Source of the DNA: an uncultured Acinetobacter sp.
Lineage (GTDB): Bacteria > Cyanobacteriota > Vampirovibrionia > Gastranaerophilales > Gastranaerophilaceae
Direction of reading: 5' to 3'
Assembly (NCBI GenBank): GCA_947306495.1
Contig: CAMZGT010000002.1
Span: 52,187-116,186, forward strand
DNA length: 64,000 nt
This document shows, in pieces, positions 53,114 through 62,203 of the stretch; within the stretch, counting starts at the first letter, position 1; the number at the start of each line of letters is the position of its first letter. The notes under the pieces were generated by a model that was not told where the DNA came from, did no database searches, and saw only the letters and a program-made list of their open reading frames with translations. The translations under genes were made by a program, and so were the position numbers.

Positions 53114-53331
53114 GTTTTTTATGGGTAGTAATGGTTTTAACCGCTTTATTGTTAATAGTTTTAGTTCTTATGCATTCGCCAAAAGGTGATGGAATTGCAG
53201 GAATTGGTAATGCGGCTCAAATGTTTACATCACAAAAAAGTGCAGAAAAGGGTTTAAATAAATTAACCGCAATCGTTGCACTGGTATTTGTTGTATGTGT
53301 ATTTTTGTTGGGATTTGGAATTATTAAATAA
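53107..53331 (+). CDS. secG: Protein translocase subunit SecG
   Basis: A two-helix subunit of the SecYEG translocon. The 74-aa protein begins MLSFLWVVMVLTALLLIVLV, and the family loop MHSPKGDGIAGIGNAAQMF lies near residues 22-40, followed by the second helix (about 52-72). ATG 53107 is behind AAAAGGAGACAAA and overlaps the end of the NrtR-like gene. A terminator follows. It is a normal-length SecG. Confidence 0.95.
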   Translation: MLSFLWVVMVLTALLLIVLVLMHSPKGDGIAGIGNAAQMFTSQKSAEKGLNKLTAIVALVFVVCVFLLGFGIIK

Positions 53332-53354
53332 AAATATAGAATTGTTTAAAAAAT

Positions 53355-53386
53355 AAAAAATCGGATAGTAATATCCGATTTTTTTT
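53355..53386 (+). terminator. Terminator after secG
   Basis: AAAAAATCGGATA (53355-53367) pairs with TATCCGATTTTTT (53372-53384), loop GTAA, and a T-run closes it. Confidence 0.85.
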
Positions 53387-53419
53387 ATGCTGTAAACATT
53401 AAAATAAAAGGAGGTAAAC

Positions 53420-53644
53420 ATGTTTGCAAAAATTGATGAAGGAGCAAGACAAAAACTGGCAGAAGTTATTAAAATCGGCAGAATGCGCAAGAACATATCA
53501 CAAGAATACCTTGCTGAACTTGCAGATATTTCCAGAAACTATGTAAGTAATATTGAAAGGAAAAATGCAAATCCGACCTTATCGGTTTTAATAAAGATAG
53601 CAAAAACTATAGATTTGGATCTAAACGAAATTATAAAAGGTTAA
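53420..53644 (+). CDS. Xre-family helix-turn-helix regulator
   Basis: A 74-aa protein that is almost entirely one HTH domain: KLAEVIKIGRMRKNISQEYL, then AELADISRNYVSNIERKN, then NPTLSVLIKIAKTIDLDLNE. ATG 53420 follows AAAGGAGGTAAAC. It stands alone between two terminators. No toxin partner or phage gene is nearby. The target is unknown. Confidence 0.92.
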   Translation: MFAKIDEGARQKLAEVIKIGRMRKNISQEYLAELADISRNYVSNIERKNANPTLSVLIKIAKTIDLDLNEIIKG

Positions 53645-53670
53645 TTTAGTATCATTCAGAAGGATGTTTG

Positions 53671-53698
53671 GCGTGCAATATTTTGCACGTTTTGCTTT
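53671..53698 (+). terminator. Terminator after the Xre gene
   Basis: CGTGCAA (53672-53678) pairs with TTGCACG (53683-53689) around TATT, then a T-rich run. The outer pair is G-U. It falls in the upstream region of tcdA. Confidence 0.6.
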
Positions 53699-53729
53699 GT
53701 GCTGCAAATTTTTGATATACAATGTTACT

Positions 53730-54437
53730 ATGTCTGAACAATTTTTACGAACAGAATTATTAATAGGTAAAGACGGAGTACAAAAACTTTTGCAAGCCAG
53801 AGTAGCTGTTTTTGGTGTAGGCGGAGTTGGCGGATACACAGTTGAAGCTCTTGCTAGAAGTGGTGTTGGAGCTATAGATTTAATAGATAATGATAAGGTA
53901 GTTATGTCTAATATTAACAGGCAGATAATTGCTACTTACAAAACATTAGGTAAATATAAAGTTGATGCAGCAGAAGAGAGAATTTTAGATATTAATCCTG
54001 AGGCGAAAGTTAATAAATATAAGCTGTTTTTTACTCCGCAAACTTCTGATCAAATAGATTTTACACAGTATGATTATGTTGTTGATGCAATTGATACCGT
54101 TGTCGGTAAATTAGAAATCATAGAAAAAGCAAAGAAAGCCGGAGTCCCTGTAATATCTTCTATGGGAGCCGGAAACAAAATGCATCCTGAGCTTTTTGAA
54201 GTTGCTGATATCTCAAAAACATCAGTTTGTCCTTTGGCAAAAGTTATCAGGCAAGAACTAAAAAAAAGAAGTATTAAAAAAGTCAAAGTTGTATATTCAA
54301 AAGAATTTCCGATAAAGCCTATAAGAATTGCAGACGAAGCTTCTTCAAAGCGTCAAACTCCCGGAAGTAATTCATTTGTTCCATCGGTTGCCGGTTTAAT
54401 AATAGCAAGTGAAGTTATAAGGGATTTGATAAGCTGA
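53730..54437 (+). CDS. tcdA: tRNA threonylcarbamoyladenosine dehydratase (TcdA/CsdL-like)
   Basis: An E1-like ATP-dependent enzyme that converts t6A37 of tRNA to its cyclic form ct6A. The 235-aa protein has the nucleotide-binding loop VAVFGVGGVGGYTVEALARS near residues 26-45, the DNDKVVMSNINRQ region near 54-66, and DAIDTVVGKLEII near 115. Later residues include the CsdL-type CPLAKVIRQELKKRSI. ATG 53730 is chosen because the -10-like TACAAT (53718-53723) ends seven bases before it. This would be another leaderless mRNA. An in-frame ATG at 53664 lies inside the preceding terminator. Confidence 0.9.
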   Translation: MSEQFLRTELLIGKDGVQKLLQARVAVFGVGGVGGYTVEALARSGVGAIDLIDNDKVVMSNINRQIIATYKTLGKYKVDAAEERILDINPEAKVNKYKLFFTPQTSDQIDFTQYDYVVDAIDTVVGKLEIIEKAKKAGVPVISSMGAGNKMHPELFEVADISKTSVCPLAKVIRQELKKRSIKKVKVVYSKEFPIKPIRIADEASSKRQTPGSNSFVPSVAGLIIASEVIRDLIS

Positions 54438-54551
54438 AAAGTTCTTAAAACTATTAGCGATAAAGCTTTACAATCTTTGACAAACTATTTTTTTTTAGAG
54501 TAAAATATAAGATAGTATATTATTAATGTATTTTATATAAACGAGGAAATT

Positions 54552-56228
54552 ATGCAGTTAAAGAAAAGACATATTTTATCAATATTGGAAAATAAAACAG
54601 AAGATTTTGGAGATAGGGTTGCGCTTGGAATGCGCAGTGTATATGGGTGGAGAGAATTTACGTACAAAGGTGTCAGTTTGCTTTCAAGAAAACTTGCCAC
54701 GTATATGATTAATGAATTACAGGTAGAAAAGGGTGACAAAGTTGCCATCTTGTCTGAATCTAAACCTGAATACGGGGTGTGCGTGTTTGCTTCAATTTTG
54801 GCAGGAACAGTCAGTGTTCCTTTGGATATCAAGCTTACAATATATGAGCTCAAATCAATTTTGTTGGACAGTGCACCTACGGTTGTTTTAGTGTCACAAA
54901 CCTATTTGGACAAAGCATTACAACTAAAAGAAGAAGTTTCTTCTATAAAACACATTCTGGTTTTGGATGAAAATTCAGAAAATGAAGGTTTGAAAAATAT
55001 TTATGAATTACCTGATAAATATGACGCAAAATGGAGAGTAAGAGGACCTAAAGCAACAGCATTTATCATTTATACATCAGGAACTACAGGTGCTCCAAAG
55101 GGTGTGGAAATATGCTTTAAAAATATTACATCTCAATTGGTAGATATAAAAGATGCTTTTGATAAGATACTTCCAAGAAAAAATATTGCAATATTATCGA
55201 TACTTCCAATGAATCATTTATTTGAAATGACAGTAGGATTTTCTTCATTTTTAAATTACGGATATTCTGTATATTATACAAAAAGTCTTAAACCGAACGA
55301 TATAATGAAGATGATTAGAGATCGTCAAATCGAATTTATGATTGTTGTACCTGCATTTTTAAAACTTATGAAAACAACAATAGAAGCGGATGTTATGAAA
55401 AAATATTCTTTCTTTAAAAAAAGGTGGTTTGAGTTTAAATATTTTTTGGCCAAGTTCATACCTTTCTATTGTGTGAAAAAGCTTATGTTCAGAGATATTC
55501 ACAAACAATTTGGGGGTAAATTTATCGGATGTTTATCAGGTGGTGCACCTTTAGATATACACGTAGGAAAATTCTTTAATAGAATCGGTATAATGGTATT
55601 CCAAGGATACGGATTATCAGAAACAAGTCCTGTTGTTTCATTCAATAACGATAATGTCAGAGATTTAGTTTCAGTAGGTAAACCATTAAAAAGCTGGCAG
55701 GCAAAAGTTGACCCGACAAATGGAGAGTTATTGTTAAAAGGGCCTGCGGTTATGAAAGGTTATCACAACCAGCCTGAGTTAACTTCTCAAGTTTTAGAAA
55801 AAAATGGTTGGCTTCATACAGGCGATGTAGCAAAAATCGGTAAAAACGGTCACTTGTATATCACGGGAAGAATTAAGAATATGATTGTTTTATCAGGCGG
55901 TAAAAAAGTTTTGCCTGAGGAAGTCGAGTCTGTTTTAGAAAAGAGTGAATATCTGGCAGAAGTATGTGTTTTTGGCGCATCAAGAACATTCGGGGCTAAA
56001 GACGGCACAGAAGAAGTTGTTGCTGTTGTAGTGCCGAAAGATTATTTATATAATGAACAATCTGAAGAAGAAATAGAAAAATTAGTAAGGGCTGATATAA
56101 AGAATCTTTTACAAAGATTGACACCATATAAGCGTCCGGTAAACATTATTGTAAGACGCGAAGCTCTTCCAAGAACCGCTACAAGAAAAATTAAGAGAAA
56201 AGAAGTTAAGGCTTTGGTATCTGTTTAA
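54552..56228 (+). CDS. AMP-forming long-chain acyl-CoA/acyl-ACP synthetase (copy 2)
   Basis: A 558-aa acyl-activating enzyme. IIYTSGTTGAPKGVE lies near residue 175, GYGLSETSPVVS near 352, WLHTGDVAKIGKNGHLYITG near 418 and the C-terminal LPRTATRKIKRKEVK. It is very similar along its whole length to the 41310-42998 product, including LSESKPEYGVCVFAS and VPLDIKLTIYELKSI, so the two arose by duplication. ATG 54552 has ACGAGGAAATT upstream. Two copies may differ in chain length or acceptor. Confidence 0.9.
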   Translation: MQLKKRHILSILENKTEDFGDRVALGMRSVYGWREFTYKGVSLLSRKLATYMINELQVEKGDKVAILSESKPEYGVCVFASILAGTVSVPLDIKLTIYELKSILLDSAPTVVLVSQTYLDKALQLKEEVSSIKHILVLDENSENEGLKNIYELPDKYDAKWRVRGPKATAFIIYTSGTTGAPKGVEICFKNITSQLVDIKDAFDKILPRKNIAILSILPMNHLFEMTVGFSSFLNYGYSVYYTKSLKPNDIMKMIRDRQIEFMIVVPAFLKLMKTTIEADVMKKYSFFKKRWFEFKYFLAKFIPFYCVKKLMFRDIHKQFGGKFIGCLSGGAPLDIHVGKFFNRIGIMVFQGYGLSETSPVVSFNNDNVRDLVSVGKPLKSWQAKVDPTNGELLLKGPAVMKGYHNQPELTSQVLEKNGWLHTGDVAKIGKNGHLYITGRIKNMIVLSGGKKVLPEEVESVLEKSEYLAEVCVFGASRTFGAKDGTEEVVAVVVPKDYLYNEQSEEEIEKLVRADIKNLLQRLTPYKRPVNIIVRREALPRTATRKIKRKEVKALVSV

Positions 56229-56310
56229 TATGTAAGTGGCGATTAAAGTGCTTGGACACTTCAACCGCTTACCAAGATAGAAATTTTATTAAATTATTGG
56301 GGGTATGTAC

Positions 56311-56616
56311 ATGAAAGTTTCCGCTATCCAAAATCAACAAAATTATAATCATAGTGTTAGAAGAATAAAATCTAATAATATCGGTAATTTGTATTCAGAG
56401 TCGCTGTCATTCAAAAATTTAAAAGGTGCAGCATTTGGAGCAATAAGCGGAGCGATGTTTGGAGCGTTGGTGTTAATATGTAATAACAGTTTAACAACAA
56501 TAAATATGGGATTGAGTGCTCTTCTTACAGGAAGCTACAGCTTTATAGGTTCTCTTCTGGGTGATGCATTGACTGGCAACGATGATGACGATAAACCAAA
56601 TAAAAATGCAATGTAG
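56311..56616 (+). CDS. Small MKVS-type membrane protein
   Basis: A 101-aa protein of unknown function. ATG 56311 is chosen because GGGGG (56299-56303) gives a spacing of seven. An ATG six bases earlier is too close. It begins MKVSAIQNQQNYNHSVRR, then LSFKNLKGAAFGAISGAMFG, with two glycine-rich membrane stretches and an acidic DDDDK tail. The N-terminus pairs it with the 28816-29124 protein. The LSFKN element resembles the ISFKS start of other proteins here. It ends seven bases from the convergent 56623 gene. Confidence 0.72.
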   Translation: MKVSAIQNQQNYNHSVRRIKSNNIGNLYSESLSFKNLKGAAFGAISGAMFGALVLICNNSLTTINMGLSALLTGSYSFIGSLLGDALTGNDDDDKPNKNAM

Positions 56617-56622
56617 AAAGAT

Positions 56623-57600
56623 TTAGGAATAAGTTGATTTTCTTTTATCTGTGAATTCTGCTAAAAAAGTTGATATAAAAGGAATTATACAGTAATAAGT
56701 TGTACCTAAAATGATAATTGGTTTAGCTATTTTTATACCTTGAACTTGTTTTGCAAGGTTCTTGTCATTTTTGTTTAATTCTTTATATTTATTAATAAAG
56801 TTTTTTGTTGGCTTATTTAACAATACATCCAAGATGTAACCGGAAAAAATGCTTAAAAATGTTGAAATTGCAGAATTGTATATGAGTGTATTTTTTCGTT
56901 CTTCTTTAATTTTGTTACTCTTTTTCGTTTGATGTATAAAAGCTGATGTTGCAACAATATCGGTTGCAGCAACAATATGCATAGGAAAATTTGATTCTTT
57001 ATGTTTTTCAATAAAGTTTTTGTACCATTCCTTATTAAGGATACTTCCAATTTGTTTAGCAAGTCCCTCTTTTGGAGAAATTCCTTTAAATGACATATTA
57101 TCAGTTTTCTTATGAGGATTTTTATCCTTACCCAAGCTGTTCATTATAAATGGCATTCCTGCTGCAACTAAAGCTGCTTTAGGAATAGCTATTATACCTC
57201 CGAGACCGAGTTTAAATATTTGAGTGCCTAATATATACCCCTTAGATTCAATTAGTTTCTTTGCCGGTTCTTTTAATTTTGAAATAGTTTTTCCTGATAG
57301 AAATTTTTCAGGAGCTTCATCTATTTTTTTTATTGAGTTTGACAGCGGTAATGACAGTCCAAGAGTCAGTATGAATCCAACGGCACTTGAGGATAAAGAT
57401 TTTGAAACTGCAAGCAGCCTGTTTTCTTTTTCTGTTTTAGGAGTCATCCATATTGAAAGCGGCCTGAGAGCAGAGAAACCAACGGTTGCTGTTGCAGCAA
57501 AAAGTGCACCGTTATCGGCAGCGAACTCAAGTCCTTTCTTAACGGCTTTATTTGTGTAAACACTCTTGAATGAGATATCCCTGTTTGCATTTACTTTCAT
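56623..57600 (-). CDS. Uncharacterised membrane protein with N-terminal ISFKS motif
   Basis: A 325-aa protein beginning MKVNANRDISFKSVYTNKAV. Several hydrophobic stretches lie near residues 32-50, 70-95, 125-150 and 285-315, so it is probably a multi-pass membrane protein. RPLSIWMTP, followed by a charged loop and a helix with AVGFI, matches the arrangement in the 1609 product. An internal DNMSFKGISPKEG segment near residue 170 repeats the SFKG-type motif, which hints at an internal duplication. No enzyme motif seen. It is divergent from pnuC (25 bases apart). Confidence 0.72.
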   Translation of the reverse strand: MKVNANRDISFKSVYTNKAVKKGLEFAADNGALFAATATVGFSALRPLSIWMTPKTEKENRLLAVSKSLSSSAVGFILTLGLSLPLSNSIKKIDEAPEKFLSGKTISKLKEPAKKLIESKGYILGTQIFKLGLGGIIAIPKAALVAAGMPFIMNSLGKDKNPHKKTDNMSFKGISPKEGLAKQIGSILNKEWYKNFIEKHKESNFPMHIVAATDIVATSAFIHQTKKSNKIKEERKNTLIYNSAISTFLSIFSGYILDVLLNKPTKNFINKYKELNKNDKNLAKQVQGIKIAKPIIILGTTYYCIIPFISTFLAEFTDKRKSTYS

Positions 57601-57624
57601 CTATGTTTATTAGATAACATAAAT

Positions 57625-58299
57625 ATGAGGATAGATAAAGCTATTACCGAAAATAATATTGAGAATGCCGCATTTATATTTGTATATATACTTTTATTTG
57701 TGAATGCATTTTTGGTAAAAGATTCATTAGTTGCTGTAATTTCAGCTTTTTGCGGTATAAGTTATACAATTCTTGCCGGAAAAGGGATTCCAGCGTGTTA
57801 TTTAATAGGCGTAGTCGGTTCGGTATTTTATTCATATTTAAGTTTTAAAAGTGCTCTTTGGGGAAATCTTACACTATATGCAGGGTATTATGTTCCAATG
57901 CAAATTTTAGGATTTTTTCAATGGAATAAACATTTAAAACAGAAAAAAAATGAAATTATTAAAGTAATGTTATCATTAAAAGAGAGAGTGATGATGTTTA
58001 TTTTGACAACGTTTGTGTCAATTATAGTCATATATGTACTTAATAAAACCGGTGACACAAGACCGTTTATAGACGGAATTACTACGGTATTTTCTGTTCT
58101 TGGCATGTATTTAACAGTCAAAAGGTGTGTAGAACAGTGGATTATATGGATAATTGTTAACTTTCTTTCGTTATTAATGTGGTTAACAATTGCTTTGAGT
58201 GGTGAAAAAGTATATTCAACTGTATTGATGTGGGCTGTATACTTTGGTTTGGCAATATATTTTTACATTTGTTGGAGAAAAGATTTACAAGAAGGTTAG
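57625..58299 (+). CDS. pnuC: PnuC-family nicotinamide mononucleotide/riboside transporter
   Basis: Facilitates uptake of a pyridine nucleotide precursor. The 224-aa protein has seven or so membrane helices and the PnuC pattern: AGKGIPACYLIGVVGSVFYS near 51-70, ALWGNLTLYAGYYVPMQILG, then FFQWNKHLK near 95-103. Later it has VEQWIIWIIVNFLSLLMW, the W-x2-W-x3-N motif of the family. Its stop codon overlaps the convergent fcl stop by four bases. No NAD-synthesis gene is adjacent. Confidence 0.92.
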   Translation: MRIDKAITENNIENAAFIFVYILLFVNAFLVKDSLVAVISAFCGISYTILAGKGIPACYLIGVVGSVFYSYLSFKSALWGNLTLYAGYYVPMQILGFFQWNKHLKQKKNEIIKVMLSLKERVMMFILTTFVSIIVIYVLNKTGDTRPFIDGITTVFSVLGMYLTVKRCVEQWIIWIIVNFLSLLMWLTIALSGEKVYSTVLMWAVYFGLAIYFYICWRKDLQEG

Positions 58300-59234
58300 C
58301 AAATTTTACTTAAAAAATCTTTGTAAGCTATTTTTAGTCCATCTTTAAGATTGGTTTTTGCTTTCCACCCCAGAGAGTTTATTTTTGTCACATCCATAAG
58401 TTTAAGTATTGTTCCGTCTGGCTTTGTTTTGTCATAAATCAATTTCCCCTTGTATCCTACGGTTTCTTTTATTAATTCAACAATTTCGGAAATAGGCATA
58501 TCATATCCGGAACCGATGTTTATAAATTCTCCGATATCTTCGGCATTTTTATTCTCCATAAGGTACACAACAACTTCTGCTAAATCGTCTGCAAAAAGAA
58601 ATTCTCTTCTGGGAGTGCCGGTACCCCATACCGTAGTTTGTTCTAAGTTATTTATTTTTGCTTCATGAAAACGTCTGATTAACATTGGAATTACATGAGC
58701 ATTTTGCGGATGATAATTATCATTTATTCCGTAAAGGTTACAAGGCATAACAGATATATAATTTGTTCCGTACTCGCGGTTGTAGTAATTACATAGTTTT
58801 ATACCGCAAATTTTTGCAAGTGCATAACCTTCATTTGTTTTTTCTAAGTAATCTGACAATAAGTATTCTTCTTTCATCGGCTGAGGGGTATTTTTCGGGT
58901 AAATACAAGATGAGCCCAAAAATAACAATTTCTTTACTCCTGTTTTATAAGAATTTTCAATAATATTATTTTGTATTTTTAAATTTTCAAGCATAAATTC
59001 TACAGGGTATGAGCTGTTACCTAATATTCCGCCAACTTTTGCTGCTGCTTGAAATACCCAGTCAGGTTTTTCTGTTTCAAAGAATTTTCGAACAGAATTT
59101 GAATCAGTTAAATCTAATTCAGAATGGGTTTTATATATAAGGTTATTATACCCTTTTTTTTCTAATTCTCTTTTTATAGCACTTCCGACAAGTCCTCTGT
59201 GACCTGCTATGTATATTTTTAAATTTTTATTCAT
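58296..59234 (-). CDS. fcl: GDP-L-fucose synthase
   Basis: Epimerises and reduces GDP-4-keto-6-deoxymannose to GDP-L-fucose with NADPH. The 312-aa SDR protein has IYIAGHRGLVGSAIKRELEK near residues 7-26, AAAKVGGI near 63-70, the catalytic serine region GSSCIYPKNTPQPMKEEYLL, and Y-x3-K in EGYALAKICGIKL near 135-147. It ends with SLGWKAKTNLKDGL. The gene overlaps its upstream neighbour by eight bases and is the last gene of a minus-strand glycan operon that also contains gmd. Confidence 0.95.
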   Translation of the reverse strand: MNKNLKIYIAGHRGLVGSAIKRELEKKGYNNLIYKTHSELDLTDSNSVRKFFETEKPDWVFQAAAKVGGILGNSSYPVEFMLENLKIQNNIIENSYKTGVKKLLFLGSSCIYPKNTPQPMKEEYLLSDYLEKTNEGYALAKICGIKLCNYYNREYGTNYISVMPCNLYGINDNYHPQNAHVIPMLIRRFHEAKINNLEQTTVWGTGTPRREFLFADDLAEVVVYLMENKNAEDIGEFINIGSGYDMPISEIVELIKETVGYKGKLIYDKTKPDGTILKLMDVTKINSLGWKAKTNLKDGLKIAYKDFLSKIC

Positions 59235-60075
59235 ATGCTTTAACCTCCAAATGTTGGCATTTTTTCAGATATTCATCTGTGTATGTATCTTTAAATAAAC
59301 CTTTTAACCCGACAGGATTAATTGAAATTATTTCTATATCAGGATAATGAATTTTTGCAAATTCTTTTATCTGTTTCCATCCTAATAATACTCTGTCACT
59401 GTGCGGTAATGAATTTATTTTATCGCATTTATGATAAAAGTGTCCGTTTTGTGAACAATCGCATCCTACAAGATATATTTTTTGTGGGTGAGTCCACAGG
59501 GCAAATTCCATTGCACAGAATATAACAGAGCTCCATGTATTTAAAGGGCGTGTTGTTATATCAGGAGAAAAAATAGCATATTTTGATGCAGTAATTCTTT
59601 GGTCAATAAAGTAATACCTAAATGCATTTGCCTCCTGAACATCTTGTTGTGAAACTCCATTTACGATGTAGTGATATCCGTAGAATTTGATACAATCATT
59701 GACCCTATATTTATTTGCTTCTTTTTGTTTTTCGTACTGTAAACAATCTTGTATAAATAAATAATCTAAAGTTAAATTTTTATTTGTAAAAGCGTAGTTT
59801 GCACCAATATGGATAGCATCTTTAATTTGAGTATAATTTTTAAGTGTGGGTCCTGAACCGACAATAACAACAGATTTGCCATTATTAATGTTTTTAAATT
59901 GAGGGAAAATTTCGCTGTGCAATTTGACTGCAGGCAAATGGATGTATTTCAATTCCGATATTTGATTTTCTATGTCTGCTAATTCTATGATTATATTTTC
60001 AATGCGTTTAATGGAGTTTTTGATATTTTTGCCTCGCAAAGTGTCTATTATATTTTGTATTATACTAATTTTCAT
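59227..60075 (-). CDS. DUF115/GT42-like glycan-modifying protein (copy 2)
   Basis: A 282-aa protein paralogous to the 48111 product. The N-terminal nucleotide-binding-like segment VVIVGSGPTLKNYTQIKDAI (near residues 69-88) is followed by NYAFTNKNLTLDYLFIQDCL. The second block is KIYLVGCDCSQNGHFYH near 193-209, and the C-terminus has INPVGLKGLFKDTYTDEY. It lies between a GT2 gene and fcl in the fucose operon. Here it probably modifies or transfers a sugar. The reaction is unknown. Both copies flank surface-polysaccharide genes. Confidence 0.72.
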   Translation of the reverse strand: MKISIIQNIIDTLRGKNIKNSIKRIENIIIELADIENQISELKYIHLPAVKLHSEIFPQFKNINNGKSVVIVGSGPTLKNYTQIKDAIHIGANYAFTNKNLTLDYLFIQDCLQYEKQKEANKYRVNDCIKFYGYHYIVNGVSQQDVQEANAFRYYFIDQRITASKYAIFSPDITTRPLNTWSSVIFCAMEFALWTHPQKIYLVGCDCSQNGHFYHKCDKINSLPHSDRVLLGWKQIKEFAKIHYPDIEIISINPVGLKGLFKDTYTDEYLKKCQHLEVKAYE

Positions 60076-60096
60076 ATAAACCTTTCATTTTTATAC

Positions 60097-61071
60097 TTAA
60101 CCAAAAATGTCACAATCTTTGCTTTCCAGATATAAAATAAGTTCTTCCACAGTTTTAAAGTTGTTATTTACCAATGGAGATATTATAGGTTTTTCAAATA
60201 ATGTAAAATATTCAAAACCTTTAAGCAAATTTAATTTAAATGTGATTATTTTTTTTAAGAAACGTCGAAATCTGCGATAATTTAAATAAAAACGAATATC
60301 TATTATGTGCATTGCGTATAATAGCTTGGTAGGAATGTAATTTTTTAAAATAATATTTTCATATTCTTGTTCTGATAAATGAATATAGTGAGAGTATATT
60401 TTTTTAAAAATAGATAATTGTTCCGATATACTAATTCTTACATTAGTAAGGCTTTCTCCGTCTATGCGAAATGATACAATATTATCCTTAATCTCACAAT
60501 ATTTGTATTTTTTAATCATTAAGCGAATAATTAAATCATAATCAGATGCACTTTTAAATGTTAAATCAAATAATCTTTCATTCTTTATAACATCTGTTTT
60601 TACAAACATCGTTTGATGACAAAAAGGCATTTTCGAAAAAACGTCATAAATATTAGGCTCAAAATATCTTAAAAATTTACCAGTTTTATCAACAAAGTCC
60701 GCTTTTGCGAATGAAAAGTCAGAATTTGTTTTTTCTAATTTTTCTACAGAGATTTTTACCGCATCAATGTTATTAAAAAAGTCGTCTGAATTAAGGAAAT
60801 TTATGTACTTGCCTTTTGAAATTTTTATGCCTTTATTAAATGCATCATAAATGCCATTATCGGGTTCAGAAATATATTTTAGTCCTGTATTTTTGATAAG
60901 TTCAATAGTTCCGTCGTCAGAGCCCCCGTCAATAATTATATGTTCTATATTTTGATAAGTTTGTTTTTTGACACTTTCAATTGTTTTTAAAAAATATTCT
61001 TTTCTGTTGTTTTTTATAATATTATATGTTGCTGTTATTATTGTGACTAATGGCTTTATATTTTTTTTCAC
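60097..61071 (-). CDS. Family 2 glycosyltransferase
   Basis: A 324-aa GT-A glycosyltransferase. It begins PLVTIITATYNIIKNNRK and has IEHIIIDGGSDDGTIELI near 42-59. The D-x-D-like metal site is FLNSDDFF near 92-99, and the EPDNGIYDAFNKGIKISKG segment lies just before it. The acceptor sugar is unknown. The C-terminal third is charged and lacks membrane helices. ATG 61071 precedes gene order with gmd, so it probably builds the fucose-containing glycan. Confidence 0.92.
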   Translation of the reverse strand: MKKNIKPLVTIITATYNIIKNNRKEYFLKTIESVKKQTYQNIEHIIIDGGSDDGTIELIKNTGLKYISEPDNGIYDAFNKGIKISKGKYINFLNSDDFFNNIDAVKISVEKLEKTNSDFSFAKADFVDKTGKFLRYFEPNIYDVFSKMPFCHQTMFVKTDVIKNERLFDLTFKSASDYDLIIRLMIKKYKYCEIKDNIVSFRIDGESLTNVRISISEQLSIFKKIYSHYIHLSEQEYENIILKNYIPTKLLYAMHIIDIRFYLNYRRFRRFLKKIITFKLNLLKGFEYFTLFEKPIISPLVNNNFKTVEELILYLESKDCDIFG

Positions 61072-61117
61072 GATTAATCCTTTCTCTGAGTGGTCAGTAA
61101 TTTCAATAGCTGTTTTT

Positions 61118-62203
61118 TTATACCTCCTGAGGTATTAAAACTTTGTAACCGCTTTCTTTAAGTTTTTGTTCTTTTAATGCAAGCATATAATCTTCCCCAA
61201 CCATTTCTTTGACAAGAGTTTGTAAATTGTACTGCGGCTCCCAACCAAGTTCTTTTCTTGCTTTTGCGCTGTCACCCAATAATAAATCAACCTCAGCAGG
61301 ACGGAAATATCTTGGATCTACTTCAATTAATACTCTACCTGAATCAGAATCAATACCTTTTTCATTAATTCCTTTTCCAACGAATTCTATGTTTATACCA
61401 AGTTCCTTAAATACTATGGTACAAAAATCTCTTATGGAAGTTGTAACTCCTGTTGCAAGTACATAGTCATTAGGTTTGTCTTGTTGTAATATTCTCCACA
61501 TACCTTCAACGTAATCCTTTGCATGTCCCCAATCTCGTTTGGCATCTAAATTTCCCAAGTACAATTTGTCTTGTAATCCGACTTTAATTTTTGTAGCTGC
61601 CATCGTAATTTTCCTTGTTACAAAAGTTTCTCCTCTTCTAGGTGATTCATGATTGAACAGAATTCCGTTTGATGCAAAAATTCCAAAACTCTCTCTATAA
61701 TTTACACAAATCCAGTATGCGTACAGTTTTGCAACAGCATATGGAGAGCGCGGGTAAAATGGTGTTTTTTCGTTTTGTACAGGTTCTTGTATTAAGCCAT
61801 ACAATTCGGATGTTGAAGCTTGATAAAATTTTGTTTTATTTTCAAAATGGTTTATTCTGATTGCTTCCAAAAGTCTTAAAGTCCCTAATGCGTCACAATC
61901 AGCCGTATATTCAGGACAATCCCATGATACTTTTACATGCGATTGAGCTGCTAAATTATATATTTCATCCGGTTCTATATCGTGAACAAGTCTTATTAAG
62001 TTAGAAGAGTCTGACAAGTCACCATAGTGCAGCTTAAAATTTGAATTTTCATGTACATCTTGGTATAAATGGTCAATTCTTTGTGTATTATATGAACTTG
62101 CGCGGCGTTTCATTCCGTGAACTTCATATCCTTTTGCTAATAAGAGTTCTGCAAGATAACTCCCGTCCTGTCCTGTTATTCCTGTAATTAGTGCTCGTTT
62201 CAT
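61118..62203 (-). CDS. gmd: GDP-mannose 4,6-dehydratase
   Basis: Converts GDP-mannose to GDP-4-keto-6-deoxymannose, the first step towards GDP-L-fucose. The 361-aa SDR protein has [20 protein letters not shown] near residues 4-23, the [16 protein letters not shown] segment, [20 protein letters not shown] near 86-105, and the catalytic SELYG and Y-x3-K in [20 protein letters not shown] near 149-168. It ends with [15 protein letters not shown]. Its start overlaps the upstream GT2 gene's stop (ATGA). Together with fcl it completes the pathway. Confidence 0.97.
   Translation of the reverse strand: MKRALITGITGQDGSYLAELLLAKGYEVHGMKRRASSYNTQRIDHLYQDVHENSNFKLHYGDLSDSSNLIRLVHDIEPDEIYNLAAQSHVKVSWDCPEYTADCDALGTLRLLEAIRINHFENKTKFYQASTSELYGLIQEPVQNEKTPFYPRSPYAVAKLYAYWICVNYRESFGIFASNGILFNHESPRRGETFVTRKITMAATKIKVGLQDKLYLGNLDAKRDWGHAKDYVEGMWRILQQDKPNDYVLATGVTTSIRDFCTIVFKELGINIEFVGKGINEKGIDSDSGRVLIEVDPRYFRPAEVDLLLGDSAKARKELGWEPQYNLQTLVKEMVGEDYMLALKEQKLKESGYKVLIPQEV

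Noticed and set aside
53664..53729. N-terminal extension of TcdA from ATG 53664
   Set aside because: The segment lies across a terminator hairpin and a -10-like box, and TcdA relatives start near MSEQFLRTE.
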